A stretch of DNA of 64,000 nucleotides from Subdoligranulum variabile. Lineage in GTDB: Bacteria; Bacillota; Clostridia; Oscillospirales; Ruminococcaceae. Below are positions 7,874 through 14,815 of the stretch, piece after piece. A program made the position numbers and the translations under genes. The stretch is taken from assembly GCF_025152575.1 (NCBI RefSeq), contig NZ_CP102293.1, forward strand, positions 1,674,001 to 1,738,000, in the 5' to 3' direction. Under the pieces are notes generated by a model. That model was given only the letters and a program-made list of their open reading frames with translations. It did no database searches and had not been told where the DNA came from. Each line of letters opens with the position of its first letter. Position 1 is the first letter of the stretch.

Positions 7874-9055
7874 TTAGGCCGCCAAGCTGCAATAAGGCTG
7901 TCTGGATCTTTCCAGGGCAAACAGCAGACGAACTAACTTTTTGGTGGCATGAGAAAGTGCGACATTGTAGTGTTTGCCTTCATCTCTTTTCTTAGCAAGG
8001 TAAGCAGCAAAGGTTGGGTCCCAGTGACATACATACTTGGCTGCGTTGTAAAGAGCGTAGCGTAAGTATCGAGAGCCACGCTTCTCCATGTGGGGATAGC
8101 AATTTTTGAGCTGCCCGGACTGGTAAGTAGAAGGCGACATTCCGGCGTAGGCCAATAATTTGTCCGGTGACTCAAACCGAGAGAAGTCGCCGATTTCAGC
8201 AAGAATCATGGCAGCCATACGAAAGCCCATGCCAGGGATAGTTGTAATGGGAGACTGTATCTTGTCCATCATTGTCTCAATTTCAGCCTCGATTTCAGCG
8301 ATCTCAGCATCCAATTCACGGATAAGCCGGATGGTATGTTGCAATTCCAGGGATTTGGCAGGCATACAGGACCCAACAGAATTCTGAGCAGCGCTCCGGA
8401 TAGTAACAGCCATATCCCGACCGTAGCGACCTTTGGAGGCGTTCCCCAAAAGGGTTTTGAGCCTTGTCAGGTGTGCCTTGGCAATCTGTTTGGAACCTGG
8501 AAACTCTTCCAGCAGAGCGTAGACAGTCGCCAAATGGAGAGAGGACACCAGCTTCTCCAGTTCAGGGAAGAGAATGCAAACCAGTCTGGAAATTGAGCTT
8601 TTCAGCTTTGCTCGTTCTTTCACCTTGTCAAAACGGTATCTGGTGAGTGACTTTAGTTCCTCGTTGTGATATGCTGTATTCGTGTAGGGTTTGAGGCCCA
8701 CATCGGATAACAGCATAGCAGCAATGGTTCGAGCATCTACACGGTCGGTCTTGGTCTTTCGCAGGCTGAGACTTTTCCGGTAGAGATTCGTGCGTAAGGG
8801 ATTCAAGACATAGGTGGCCAGACCGTTGTCCAGAAGAAACCCAAGAATGTTGTAGCTGTAATGCCCGGTTGCCTCAAGCCCTACTTTTATTTTGTCCTGC
8901 GGTGTAGTACAAGCTCGAATTTTTTCCAGTAGAGCATAAAAACCGTCCATGTTGTTAGGGATAGTAAAAACATCCGCCAGGACTTCACCCTCTGAGCTTA
9001 CAATGAAGCAATCATGCTTGTTTTTTGAGACATCAATGCCAACAGAAACTACCAT
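7874..9055 (-). CDS. IS110-family transposase (DEDD RuvC-like plus serine domain)
   Basis: A 393-residue RNA-guided recombinase of the IS110 family. The N-terminal RuvC-like domain shows SVGIDVSKNKHD (first Asp), GLEATGHYSYN (Glu) and KTDRVDARTIA (two Asp). The C-terminal Tnp domain has TIPGMGFRMAAMILAEIG followed by AYAGMSPSTYQSG with the candidate catalytic serine, and HMEKRGSRYLRYALY. ATG at 9055 is preferred because GGAGG lies eight bases before it. The frame is intact and all catalytic positions are present, so the enzyme may be active. Confidence 0.93.
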   Translation of the reverse strand: MVVSVGIDVSKNKHDCFIVSSEGEVLADVFTIPNNMDGFYALLEKIRACTTPQDKIKVGLEATGHYSYNILGFLLDNGLATYVLNPLRTNLYRKSLSLRKTKTDRVDARTIAAMLLSDVGLKPYTNTAYHNEELKSLTRYRFDKVKERAKLKSSISRLVCILFPELEKLVSSLHLATVYALLEEFPGSKQIAKAHLTRLKTLLGNASKGRYGRDMAVTIRSAAQNSVGSCMPAKSLELQHTIRLIRELDAEIAEIEAEIETMMDKIQSPITTIPGMGFRMAAMILAEIGDFSRFESPDKLLAYAGMSPSTYQSGQLKNCYPHMEKRGSRYLRYALYNAAKYVCHWDPTFAAYLAKKRDEGKHYNVALSHATKKLVRLLFALERSRQPYCSLAA

Positions 9056-9085
9056 AACAAATACCTCCAGAGAAAATATGTGATG

Positions 9086-9240
9086 CTGCATCCACAGTAC
9101 ACCTTACTTTTGTAGCCTTGTTCCACATAAACCGTCTGGCGGTATTTAACTGATTAACAAAATTGTAAGGGGCTGTGGTTGGAACCTTTCGTGAACCATC
9201 TTGTGGTAGGAGCCGCCAACCAATCCACAGCATCCCTTAC
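9086..9240 (-). ncRNA. Candidate IS110 bridge RNA region
   Basis: The roughly 185 bases between the transposase start and the presumed element end fold, on the minus strand, into two stem-internal-loop-stem structures. One pairs 9165-9170 and 9173-9182 with 9235-9240 and 9216-9230 (GTAAGG/CCTTAC outside, CTGTGG/CCACAG and TTGG/CCAA inside). The second pairs 9118-9122 with 9156-9160 (TTGTT/AACAA) around an inner ACCG/CGGT stem, leaving internal loops of 12 and 8 bases. Position, size and shape agree with bridge RNAs of IS110-group elements, which are encoded 5' of the transposase. Guide-target matches were not established. Confidence 0.5.
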
Positions 9241-9306
9241 AGTGTAGCACAGCCCTTGGAGAGGGGCTCTAATAACTACTACTCTATAATACAAGGAGGC
9301 GCCCGT

Positions 9307-9825
9307 ATGGGCCTGATCTCTGCCATTCAGAACAAGACCGAACAAGCCCGCGCCCGCGAGCGCATCCGCCCCCTGCTGGAAAGCCGCATGATGCGGGATA
9401 TCCTGCTGGAGATCGGCCAGCGCGGCACCGAAAAACTGGACCCCCAGAGCGTGCCCCTGGCCCAGCGCCCCCGCGCCGCCAAGCTGGCCGCCGAATGCGG
9501 CACCGCCGGGCTGCACCAGAGCGTCATCCGGGAAGTGGTGCTGGATGAGGCGGGCATCACCCTCTACGCCGGCAACGACGAGATCCCCTTCCTCTACGGC
9601 GACTACAACTACGAGAATATCGAGGACACCGACTGTCTGCCCGCCGTGGCCCAGTACCTGGTCCAGCGGCTGCGCGGCTACTACAACATCAGCCGCACCT
9701 TCTACACCGTGCCCAAACACAACGGCCGCACCGTCGTGGAAAAGACCAAGCAGGTCTTCATCCGCCGCCACCACGAAGATACCCCCTTCAACCCCCAGCC
9801 CACCCAGAAACAGCGGCTGTTCTGA
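9307..9825 (+). CDS. Hypothetical protein, 172 aa
   Basis: I do not recognise a family. ATG at 9307 follows AAGGAGG at 9293-9299. The N-terminus is charged and helical (NKTEQARARERIRPLLESRMM), the middle has a short acidic stretch (DYNYENIEDTD), and the last third is basic with FYTVPKHNGRTVVEKTKQV. No signal peptide or membrane segment. Codon use and GC match the host core genes. The IS110 copy separates it from the only good promoter upstream. Confidence 0.7.
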   Translation: MGLISAIQNKTEQARARERIRPLLESRMMRDILLEIGQRGTEKLDPQSVPLAQRPRAAKLAAECGTAGLHQSVIREVVLDEAGITLYAGNDEIPFLYGDYNYENIEDTDCLPAVAQYLVQRLRGYYNISRTFYTVPKHNGRTVVEKTKQVFIRRHHEDTPFNPQPTQKQRLF

Positions 9826-9835
9826 GGGGCAAACG

Positions 9836-9864
9836 TTGACAGTGGGCCGTGTATTTGCTATAAT
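9836..9864 (+). promoter_or_regulatory. Consensus sigma-A promoter of the tRNA-Ser locus
   Basis: TTGACA at 9836-9841 and TATAAT at 9859-9864 with 17-bp spacing, a perfect consensus. Predicted start about 9871, some 24 bases before the tRNA 5' half. It now also reads into the intact tRNA-Ser gene brought by the integrated element. Confidence 0.9.
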
Positions 9865-9894
9865 GAACTGTACGCCGTGCGAAACGGCGAAGAT

Positions 9895-9933
9895 GGAGCA
9901 TTACTCAAGAGGTCGAAGAGGTCGCACTCGAAA
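9895..9933 (+). pseudogene. 5' half of host tRNA-Ser(CGA), cut in the anticodon loop
   Basis: Holds the acceptor strand GGAGCAT, the D arm, the 5' anticodon strand TCGCA (9922-9926) and the seven-base loop CTCGAAA (9927-9933). After 9933 tRNA similarity ends abruptly. The missing part lies at 31641-31701: joined at the shared ACTCGAAA, the anticodon stem TCGCA/TGCGA and acceptor GGAGCAT/ATGCTCC pair perfectly, giving a 92-base tRNA-Ser(CGA) with CCA. Confidence 0.9.
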
Positions 9934-10017
9934 GTTTGCAGCCCGCTGGCCGATTCGTCCGCCGCGAATGGCGTGACGGCGGGATTTTCCCGGGGTATGC
10001 ATCCGGTTATTATCCGC

Positions 10018-10047
10018 TTATCTTGCATCGAAATCTTGCATTTTTCC
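10018..10047 (+). repeat. Left-end ATCTTGCA direct repeats
   Basis: Two ATCTTGCA copies start at 10020 and 10033; the second continues as ATCTTGCATTTTTCC and then GAAAGGGTTGC. The same arrangement, same orientation, occurs near the right end at 31444-31474. Likely arm-type sites for the lost integrase or an accessory protein (inference). Confidence 0.55.
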
Positions 10048-10084
10048 GAAAGGGTTGCAAGGCGGTGCTGGAAAAATTAAATAT

Positions 10085-10176
10085 GGAGATGTACTCAAGA
10101 GGTCGTAAGAGGGAGCACTCGAAATGCTTTAGGTCTCGAGAGAGGCGCGTGGGTTCGACTCCCACCATCTCCGCCA
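10085..10176 (+). tRNA. tRNA-Ser(CGA), carried by the integrated element
   Basis: A complete 92-base class II tRNA: acceptor GGAGATG/CATCTCC, D arm, anticodon stem GAGCA/TGCTT around CTCGAAA (anticodon CGA, reading UCG), long variable arm, T arm GTGGG TTCGACT CCCAC, discriminator G and encoded CCA. It differs in acceptor, anticodon-stem and variable-arm bases from the split host copy, so it is a foreign isodecoder and not a duplicate. It lies 220 bases downstream of the host promoter. Confidence 0.96.
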
Positions 10177-10179
10177 AAT

Positions 10180-10209
10180 CCCTCAGGAATCTTCCTGAGG
10201 GTATTTTTG
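10180..10209 (+). terminator. Terminator after the element-borne tRNA-Ser
   Basis: Perfect 10-bp stem (CCCTCAGGAA at 10180-10189, TTCCTGAGGG at 10192-10201) followed by TATTTTTG, four bases after the CCA end. Confidence 0.88.
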
Positions 10210-10252
10210 TATTTTCACGGCAAGAACCCCTTGCCGTTTGGGAGGAAGCGCT

Positions 10253-10813
10253 ATGCCGACATTTACCATCGTGGGCGGGGTCAACGGGGCAGGCAAGAGC
10301 AGCCTGTCCGGTGTGCTGAAGGATTGTTTGGACGACTTGGGCGTTATCGTGGACCCCGACAGACTGACCGCCCAGCACGGCGGCGATGAGTATGCCGGGG
10401 GTCAGGCTGCCGTTGCCAAACTGCAGGACTGCCTTGCCCAGGGCATTGACTTCACCGAGGAAAGCACCCTTTCGGGCAGCTTCTCCCGCAAAATGGCCCG
10501 CGCGGCCCGGGACAAGGGCTACACCGTACGACTGTACTATGTGGGCCTGGATACTGCCGAGGAATCGGTCCGGCGGATCGCCAACCGGGTGGCCCGCGGC
10601 GGCCACGACATCCCGACCCAGGACGTGGAGCGCCGGTTTGCCCGGCGTTTCCGGGACCTGGGCAAGCTGCTGCCGTTGTGCAACGAGGCAACCTTCTATG
10701 ACAACGACAACGGCTTCCGGGTGGTGGCTTTCTACCGCAACGGGGAACTGCTGCCCGCCACCGATACGCCGCCCGTCTGGCTCACCGACCTGCGTCGGGA
10801 GCTCGCGCTCTGA
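10253..10813 (+). CDS. Zeta-toxin-family P-loop protein
   Basis: A 186-residue P-loop kinase-like protein. Walker A is GGVNGAGKSS (residues 8-17), followed by VDPDRLT and an aromatic/basic C-terminal half with RIANRVARGGHDIP and ERRFARRF, as in Gram-positive zeta-toxin-like ATPases. Bona fide zeta toxins phosphorylate UDP-GlcNAc; whether this one does is unknown. No epsilon antitoxin gene is adjacent, so it may be a solitary kinase. ATG at 10253 follows GGAGG at 10241-10245. It is the first protein gene inside the element. Confidence 0.8.
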   Translation: MPTFTIVGGVNGAGKSSLSGVLKDCLDDLGVIVDPDRLTAQHGGDEYAGGQAAVAKLQDCLAQGIDFTEESTLSGSFSRKMARAARDKGYTVRLYYVGLDTAEESVRRIANRVARGGHDIPTQDVERRFARRFRDLGKLLPLCNEATFYDNDNGFRVVAFYRNGELLPATDTPPVWLTDLRRELAL

Positions 10814-10825
10814 ACCAATGTAGGA

Positions 10826-11020
10826 TTACCACCGGTTTTCCGGCAGCTCCTCCGGCAGCGGCAGCGCCCGTTCCATCGTGGTGGCGCTCAGCTGTTTTGA
10901 CTGAGAATCCAGGTGGGCGTAGATGTTGGCCGTGGTAGAGATGTCGCTGTGGCCCAGCCATTCCTGGATCTGCTTCATGGGCACGCCCTGCTTGAGCAGC
11001 AGGCTGGCGCAGGAGTGCCC
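10826..11020 (-). pseudogene. Tyrosine recombinase (integrase), C-terminal remnant
   Basis: Sixty-four codons matching the end of phage-type integrases: HSCASLLLKQG, IQEWLGHSDISTTANIY and AHLD. The LGHSD histidine and the nucleophile tyrosine (ANIYAH) remain, but the N-terminal and core domains, including both catalytic arginines, are gone; a stop codon (11021-11023) lies directly upstream. Its place at the left end fits the integrase of this element. The break is probably a deletion; an orphan terminator at 11229-11258 lies beyond it. Confidence 0.85.
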
Positions 11021-11318
11021 TTACGGTATAATTACGACAAACCGGAAAAGCCCCGTAGAATCAAGGGTTTTGAGGTTTTCAGTCTGGTTTTTCATCCTTT
11101 TCCAAACCGAAAAATCACGCTGAAATAAGTCGAATTATAGGGGGTGTTTCATTAACGACAAATGAATAGCAGAAAGGAACTCAAAGCCTTTTGATTTCAA
11201 GCACAGTAGAATATTGGATTTAGGCTAAGCCGTCACTTGTTTCAAGTGGCGGCTTTTGTCATTTCCAGGACTGCTGTGCAGGCACATGACAACACCAATC
11301 AGAAATGAGGTGAAGTCA
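11021..11318. other. Non-coding junction between integrase remnant and parA
   Basis: No gene recognised in about 300 bases. Contains AT-rich leader-like sequence and an orphan hairpin terminator at 11229-11258. It probably marks the deletion that removed most of the integrase gene and joined the att end to the plasmid-like par/mob module. Confidence 0.45.
11229..11258 (+). terminator. Orphan terminator upstream of parA
   Basis: Stem GCCGTCACTTG (11229-11239) with CAAGTGGCGGC (11243-11253), one G-U pair, then TTTTG. No complete gene lies in front of it. Confidence 0.7.
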
Positions 11319-12140
11319 TTGAACACGCAAATCATCGCCATCGCCAACCAGAAAGGCGGCGTTGGCAAGACAACCACCTGCGCGAACTTGGGGATCGGGT
11401 TGGCGCAGGCCGGGAAGAAAGTGCTGCTGATCGACGGGGACCCGCAAGGGAGCCTGACCATCAGCCTGGGCCATCCCCAGCCGGACAAGCTGCCCTTTAC
11501 CCTGTCCGACGCAATGGGCCATATCCTGATGGACGAGCTGCTACGCCCCGGCGAAGGTATCCTGCACCACCCGGAGGGCGTTGACCTGATGCCCGCCGAC
11601 ATCCAGCTCTCCGGCATGGAGGTCTCTCTGGTGAACGCCATGAGCCGTGAGACCATCCTGCGGCAGTATCTGGACACGCTCAAGGGACAGTATTCCCATA
11701 TCCTGATTGACTGCCAGCCTTCTCTGGGTATGCTCACGGTCAATGCCCTGGCAGCCGCCAACAGGGTCATAATCCCCGTCCAGGCCGAGTACCTGCCCGC
11801 CAAGGGCCTGGAACAGCTGCTCCAGACCGTAAACAAGGTGAAGCGGCAGATCAATCCCAAGCTCCAGATCGACGGCATATTGCTGACGATGGTGGATAAC
11901 CGCACCAACTTTGCCAAGGAGATTGCCGCCCTGCTGCGGGAGACCTACGGCAGCAAAATCAAGGTATTCGGCACCGAGATTCCCCATTCTGTCCGGGCAA
12001 AGGAAATCAGCGCCGAGGGCAAGAGCATTTTCGCCCATGACCCCAATGGCAAGGTGGCCGAGGGGTACAAAAATCTGACCCAGGAGGTGATAAAACTTGA
12101 AAAGCAGCGCGAAAAAAGTAGAGCTGGCTCCATACGATGA
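11319..12140 (+). CDS. parA: ParA-family partition ATPase
   Basis: A 273-residue Soj/ParA ATPase. The deviant Walker A NQKGGVGKTTT sits near residue 11, the A-prime/B region shows LLIDGDPQGSLT, and ILIDCQPSLGML carries the Walker B Asp. TTG at 11319 is preferred since ATGAGGTG lies seven bases upstream and the protein then starts right before the first strand; an ATG at 11286 is possible. With ParB it would segregate the excised element or its plasmid form. The parB start lies inside its 3' end. Confidence 0.92.
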   Translation: MNTQIIAIANQKGGVGKTTTCANLGIGLAQAGKKVLLIDGDPQGSLTISLGHPQPDKLPFTLSDAMGHILMDELLRPGEGILHHPEGVDLMPADIQLSGMEVSLVNAMSRETILRQYLDTLKGQYSHILIDCQPSLGMLTVNALAAANRVIIPVQAEYLPAKGLEQLLQTVNKVKRQINPKLQIDGILLTMVDNRTNFAKEIAALLRETYGSKIKVFGTEIPHSVRAKEISAEGKSIFAHDPNGKVAEGYKNLTQEVIKLEKQREKSRAGSIR

Positions 12141-12984
12141 CTTGTTTTCCACCGAGGAAAGCCGCCAGGATGCCAAGCTGGAAAAAGTACGGGAAATCCC
12201 GCTGTCTGAGCTGCATCCTTTCAAGAACCACCCCTTCAAAGTCAAGGATGACGAGGCCATGATGGAGACCGCCGACAGCGTTCGGCAGTATGGTATTCTG
12301 GTTCCGGCGATTGCCCGCCCGGACCCGGAGGGCGGCTATGAGCTGGTTGCCGGTCACAGGCGGCACCGGGCCAGTGAGCTGGCCGAGAAAGAAACCATGC
12401 CGGTCATTGTCCGGGACCTGGACGATGATGCCGCCACCATCATCATGGTGGACAGCAACTTGCAGAGGGAAAGCCTGCTTCCCAGCGAGAGGGCCTTTGC
12501 TTACAAGATGAAGCTGGAGGCCATGAAGCACCAGGGGGAACGGTCCGATTTAACTTGTGCCCAAGTTGGGCACAAGTCAGATGGAAAGAAGTCGCGGGAT
12601 ATTTTGGCCGAGCAAGTTGGTCAGAGCCGAAATCAAATTCAACGCTATATTCGCCTGACGGAGCTGATCCCTGAACTGCTGGATATGGTGGATGAAAAGA
12701 AAATCGCGCTCAATCCGGCCTACGAGCTGTCTTTCCTCAAAAAAGAGGAACAGCGGGACTTGCTGGACGCGATGGACAGCGAACAGGCTACCCCCTCTCT
12801 TTCCCAGGCCCAGCGGCTCAAGAAATACAGTCAGGAGGGGCATTTGACCCTCGATATGATGCGCATCATCATGGGCGAGGAAAAGAAAAGCGATCTCGAC
12901 AAAGTGACCCTTTCTGCCGACATCCTGCGGAAGTATTTTCCCAAGAGCTACACACCCCAGCGGATGCAGGAGACCATACCATAG
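12097..12984 (+). CDS. parB: ParB-family partition protein
   Basis: A 295-residue ParB/RepB/Spo0J protein, TTG start, with AGGAGGTGATAAAAC just upstream inside parA (44-base overlap). The N-terminal box reads IPLSELHPFKNHPF; the CTPase/arginine motif is ELVAGHRRHRAS; the HTH follows in DILAEQVGQSRNQIQRYI. The gene itself holds a perfect 25-bp palindrome at 12553-12577 between the CTP-binding part and the HTH. Forms an operon with parA. Confidence 0.92.
   Translation: MKSSAKKVELAPYDDLFSTEESRQDAKLEKVREIPLSELHPFKNHPFKVKDDEAMMETADSVRQYGILVPAIARPDPEGGYELVAGHRRHRASELAEKETMPVIVRDLDDDAATIIMVDSNLQRESLLPSERAFAYKMKLEAMKHQGERSDLTCAQVGHKSDGKKSRDILAEQVGQSRNQIQRYIRLTELIPELLDMVDEKKIALNPAYELSFLKKEEQRDLLDAMDSEQATPSLSQAQRLKKYSQEGHLTLDMMRIIMGEEKKSDLDKVTLSADILRKYFPKSYTPQRMQETIP
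12553..12577. promoter_or_regulatory. 25-bp perfect palindrome inside parB (possible partition site)
   Basis: Twelve-bp arms ACTTGTGCCCAA and TTGGGCACAAGT around a single G. It is much longer than expected by chance and sits in a variable stretch of parB. It could be a parS-like centromere bound by ParB or an operator; it does not resemble chromosomal parS (TGTTTCACGTGAAACA). Confidence 0.4.
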
Positions 12985-13115
12985 GCATTTCTCCTTTCAC
13001 ACTCGTTTGTACGGTTTTCCGGGTCCGACACAACAATACCCGGAATCCCTGACAAAAGCTAGTCACAAATCTACACAAGGATACGCCCTTGTTTTGGGTA
13101 CAAATCTACCAAAGC

Positions 13116-13148
13116 GCCCGCGCCGGGAACTTCCCGGCGCGGGCTTTT
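13116..13148 (+). terminator. Terminator of the parAB operon
   Basis: Very strong GC hairpin (GCCCGCGCCGGGA at 13116-13128 with its complement ending at 13144) followed by TTTT. It also separates the convergent relaxase gene. Upstream, ACAAATCTAC occurs twice (13065 and 13100) around a small ACAAGG/CCTTGT hairpin. Confidence 0.8.
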
Positions 13149-13162
13149 GGTATGGTTGTGGT

Positions 13163-14542
13163 TCAGCGCTCCAGATCGCGGCGGCGCTTGCGGTGGTGGG
13201 CTTTTTCCTCGGCCCGCTGGCGGGCCTGTTCCGCCAACACCTTGCGGCAGGCGGTGGTGGCTCGTACCCTTCGGAGAATCCTGTCACAGACTTCATCCTC
13301 GTGCCGCAGCGCCTTGATCTGGCGGGTCAGTCCGGCCCGGCGCTCGGCGGTGCCGGGCGGCGGGGCCTTGTGCCGCAGCAGCCGGGCACAGTCGGCACGC
13401 TCCTTGCAGAGAGCGTCGATCTGCGCCGCCAGTTCCCGGCGGCGGGCCTCCACCTCGTCGGTGGTGTGGAAATCCCGGTCAAAGCAGAGGCGCATCTCCT
13501 CCAGCGTGCGTTCCACGTTGCGCCAGATCGCTTCGATCTCCGGCCAGTTGATGGACGCCCGGGGATTCGGCTTGGCCTGTACCTTGTACCGGAAGTAGAG
13601 ATACTGCCGGCCCAGGTGGGGCTTTCCAAAGAGTTCGTCCAGCAGCCCCTTGTACCGCACCTTGGCCCAGGAACGGCAGACTGGACGCCCGGGACGGTCA
13701 TACCCGCCGAACAGGCTGTAATAGTGAGGGCCGAACTGGTAGTAGTGGGCGTCCAGCACCCGGGCCAGTGCGGGCCAGTCGAACTCCGGGCCCAGGCGAT
13801 GCACCCGCACCGGGCGGCCGCCGTCCACCGAGCGAAGCGTGGCGTACTTGCGGCCCTCCTCCCGCCGCCACAGGTAGCCCATCCGACGCAGGGCCAGGGC
13901 AAAGTCCTCCTCGGTGCTGGTCTGCTGGAGGGCGGAGCGCAGTGCCTCCCGCATCCGGTTGTACCGGGTGGGTTCGCCCCGGCGTTCCGCTTCGTAGAGG
14001 GGACGCGGTGCGCTTTTGCCTTGGGGCTGTACCACCGACAATCCCTGTGCCCGGCAGAGGGCGTCGGAAGCGCGGCGCAGTTCCCGGTACTGGCTGCGGC
14101 GCTGCTCGTACTTTTTGCCATCCACATAAGACACCGCGTTGATGACAAAGTGGTTGTGCAGGCAGTGGGTGTTCATGTGGGTGGCCACCAGCACCTGGAA
14201 ACGCCCGCCCCACACCTGCCGGGCCAGTTCTACCCCGATGGCGTGGCACTGTTCCGGGGTTACCTCGCCGGGCTGGAAACTCTGGTAGGCGTGCATCGCC
14301 ACCACGCCCTCGGTCTTGCCGAACTTCCGCTGTACCGCCCGCATATCCACCCAGGCGGTCTCGGGGCGGCAATGAATGCCCGATACCAGCTTGGCGCTTT
14401 CCGGTAAGGTGGTCTTGGCGTCGTTCCCAGCGTAGTGCAGCGCCTGGGACAGGGCGCCGTATTCGGTTTTCTCGGGGTTGGCGGCGTAGTCCACCACCCG
14501 GCGCAGGTTGTCCCGCACCGGCCAGATCTTGGTGACGGCCAG
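13163..14542 (-). CDS. MobP-type relaxase (mobilisation nuclease)
   Basis: A 459-residue relaxase. The early VVDYAANPEKT holds the probable nicking tyrosine, and ATHMNTHCLHNHFVINAVSY holds the metal-binding histidines. The C-terminal third is a basic coiled coil. The family N-terminus (AVTKIWPVRDNL) is complete only if translation begins at CTG 14542, which follows AAGGAG by six bases; the first standard start is GTG at 14518, which would lose eight residues and has no ribosome site. It lies three bases after mobC and would nick oriT for transfer using a helper element. Confidence 0.9.
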   Translation of the reverse strand: MAVTKIWPVRDNLRRVVDYAANPEKTEYGALSQALHYAGNDAKTTLPESAKLVSGIHCRPETAWVDMRAVQRKFGKTEGVVAMHAYQSFQPGEVTPEQCHAIGVELARQVWGGRFQVLVATHMNTHCLHNHFVINAVSYVDGKKYEQRRSQYRELRRASDALCRAQGLSVVQPQGKSAPRPLYEAERRGEPTRYNRMREALRSALQQTSTEEDFALALRRMGYLWRREEGRKYATLRSVDGGRPVRVHRLGPEFDWPALARVLDAHYYQFGPHYYSLFGGYDRPGRPVCRSWAKVRYKGLLDELFGKPHLGRQYLYFRYKVQAKPNPRASINWPEIEAIWRNVERTLEEMRLCFDRDFHTTDEVEARRRELAAQIDALCKERADCARLLRHKAPPPGTAERRAGLTRQIKALRHEDEVCDRILRRVRATTACRKVLAEQARQRAEEKAHHRKRRRDLER

Positions 14543-14545
14543 GGA

Positions 14546-14815
14546 TTACTCCTTCGGCAGCAGGGCATCCCGGATCTGGTCTGTGGCCGCCCGGCAGGGG
14601 AGCGCGTCCCCGGGCGGCAGACGGCCCGCCAGCGTGTCTAGTTCTTCCAGAGCGGAAAACAAAGACGCAGGCGGATGAAACTGCGGTGTGTACCCCAGTG
14701 CCCGCTGCCGGAGATATTCCGACAGCGTCAGACCGCAGCGCTGGGCGGCGGATGCCATCCGGCGCTTTTCAGCCGGTGTCACCCGCACGTTGATGCCCAC
14801 GGTGCGGTTTCTCAC
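14546..14815 (-). CDS. mobC: MobC-like relaxosome protein
   Basis: An 89-residue accessory protein. GTG at 14815 is preferred: GGAGG lies seven bases upstream and the family start VRNRTVGINVRVTPAEKRRM follows. The N-terminal part is a ribbon-helix-helix (NVRVTPAEKRRMASAAQRCG, then LSEYLRQRALG). MobC proteins help the relaxase open oriT. The start overlaps the repA-like stop by four bases and the relaxase begins three bases after its end. Confidence 0.85.
   Translation of the reverse strand: MRNRTVGINVRVTPAEKRRMASAAQRCGLTLSEYLRQRALGYTPQFHPPASLFSALEELDTLAGRLPPGDALPCRAATDQIRDALLPKE

Larger units (their letters stand above)
7874..9240 (-). mobile_element. IS110-family insertion sequence (minimum span)
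   Basis: Span covers the transposase gene and its structured upstream region. IS110 elements lack long terminal inverted repeats and make no reliable target duplication, so exact ends cannot be read here; they probably lie between about 7740 and 7874 on one side and 9240-9260 on the other. The neighbouring terminator and promoter at 7663-7731 and the gene at 9307 belong to the host. Confidence 0.7.

Noticed and set aside
9285..9290. TATAAT directly upstream of the gene at 9307
   Set aside because: It would start transcription inside the ribosome site, and no -35 lies at 16-19 bp; the nearest TTGGAG is 23 bp away.
10055..10083. TTGCAA-N17-TAAATA as a private promoter for the element tRNA
   Set aside because: Transcription would begin inside the mature tRNA; the consensus host promoter upstream is a better source.
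13007..14407. Plus-strand ORF of 466 codons opposite the relaxase
   Set aside because: The minus strand carries clear relaxase motifs; this frame has none and crosses the parAB terminator.
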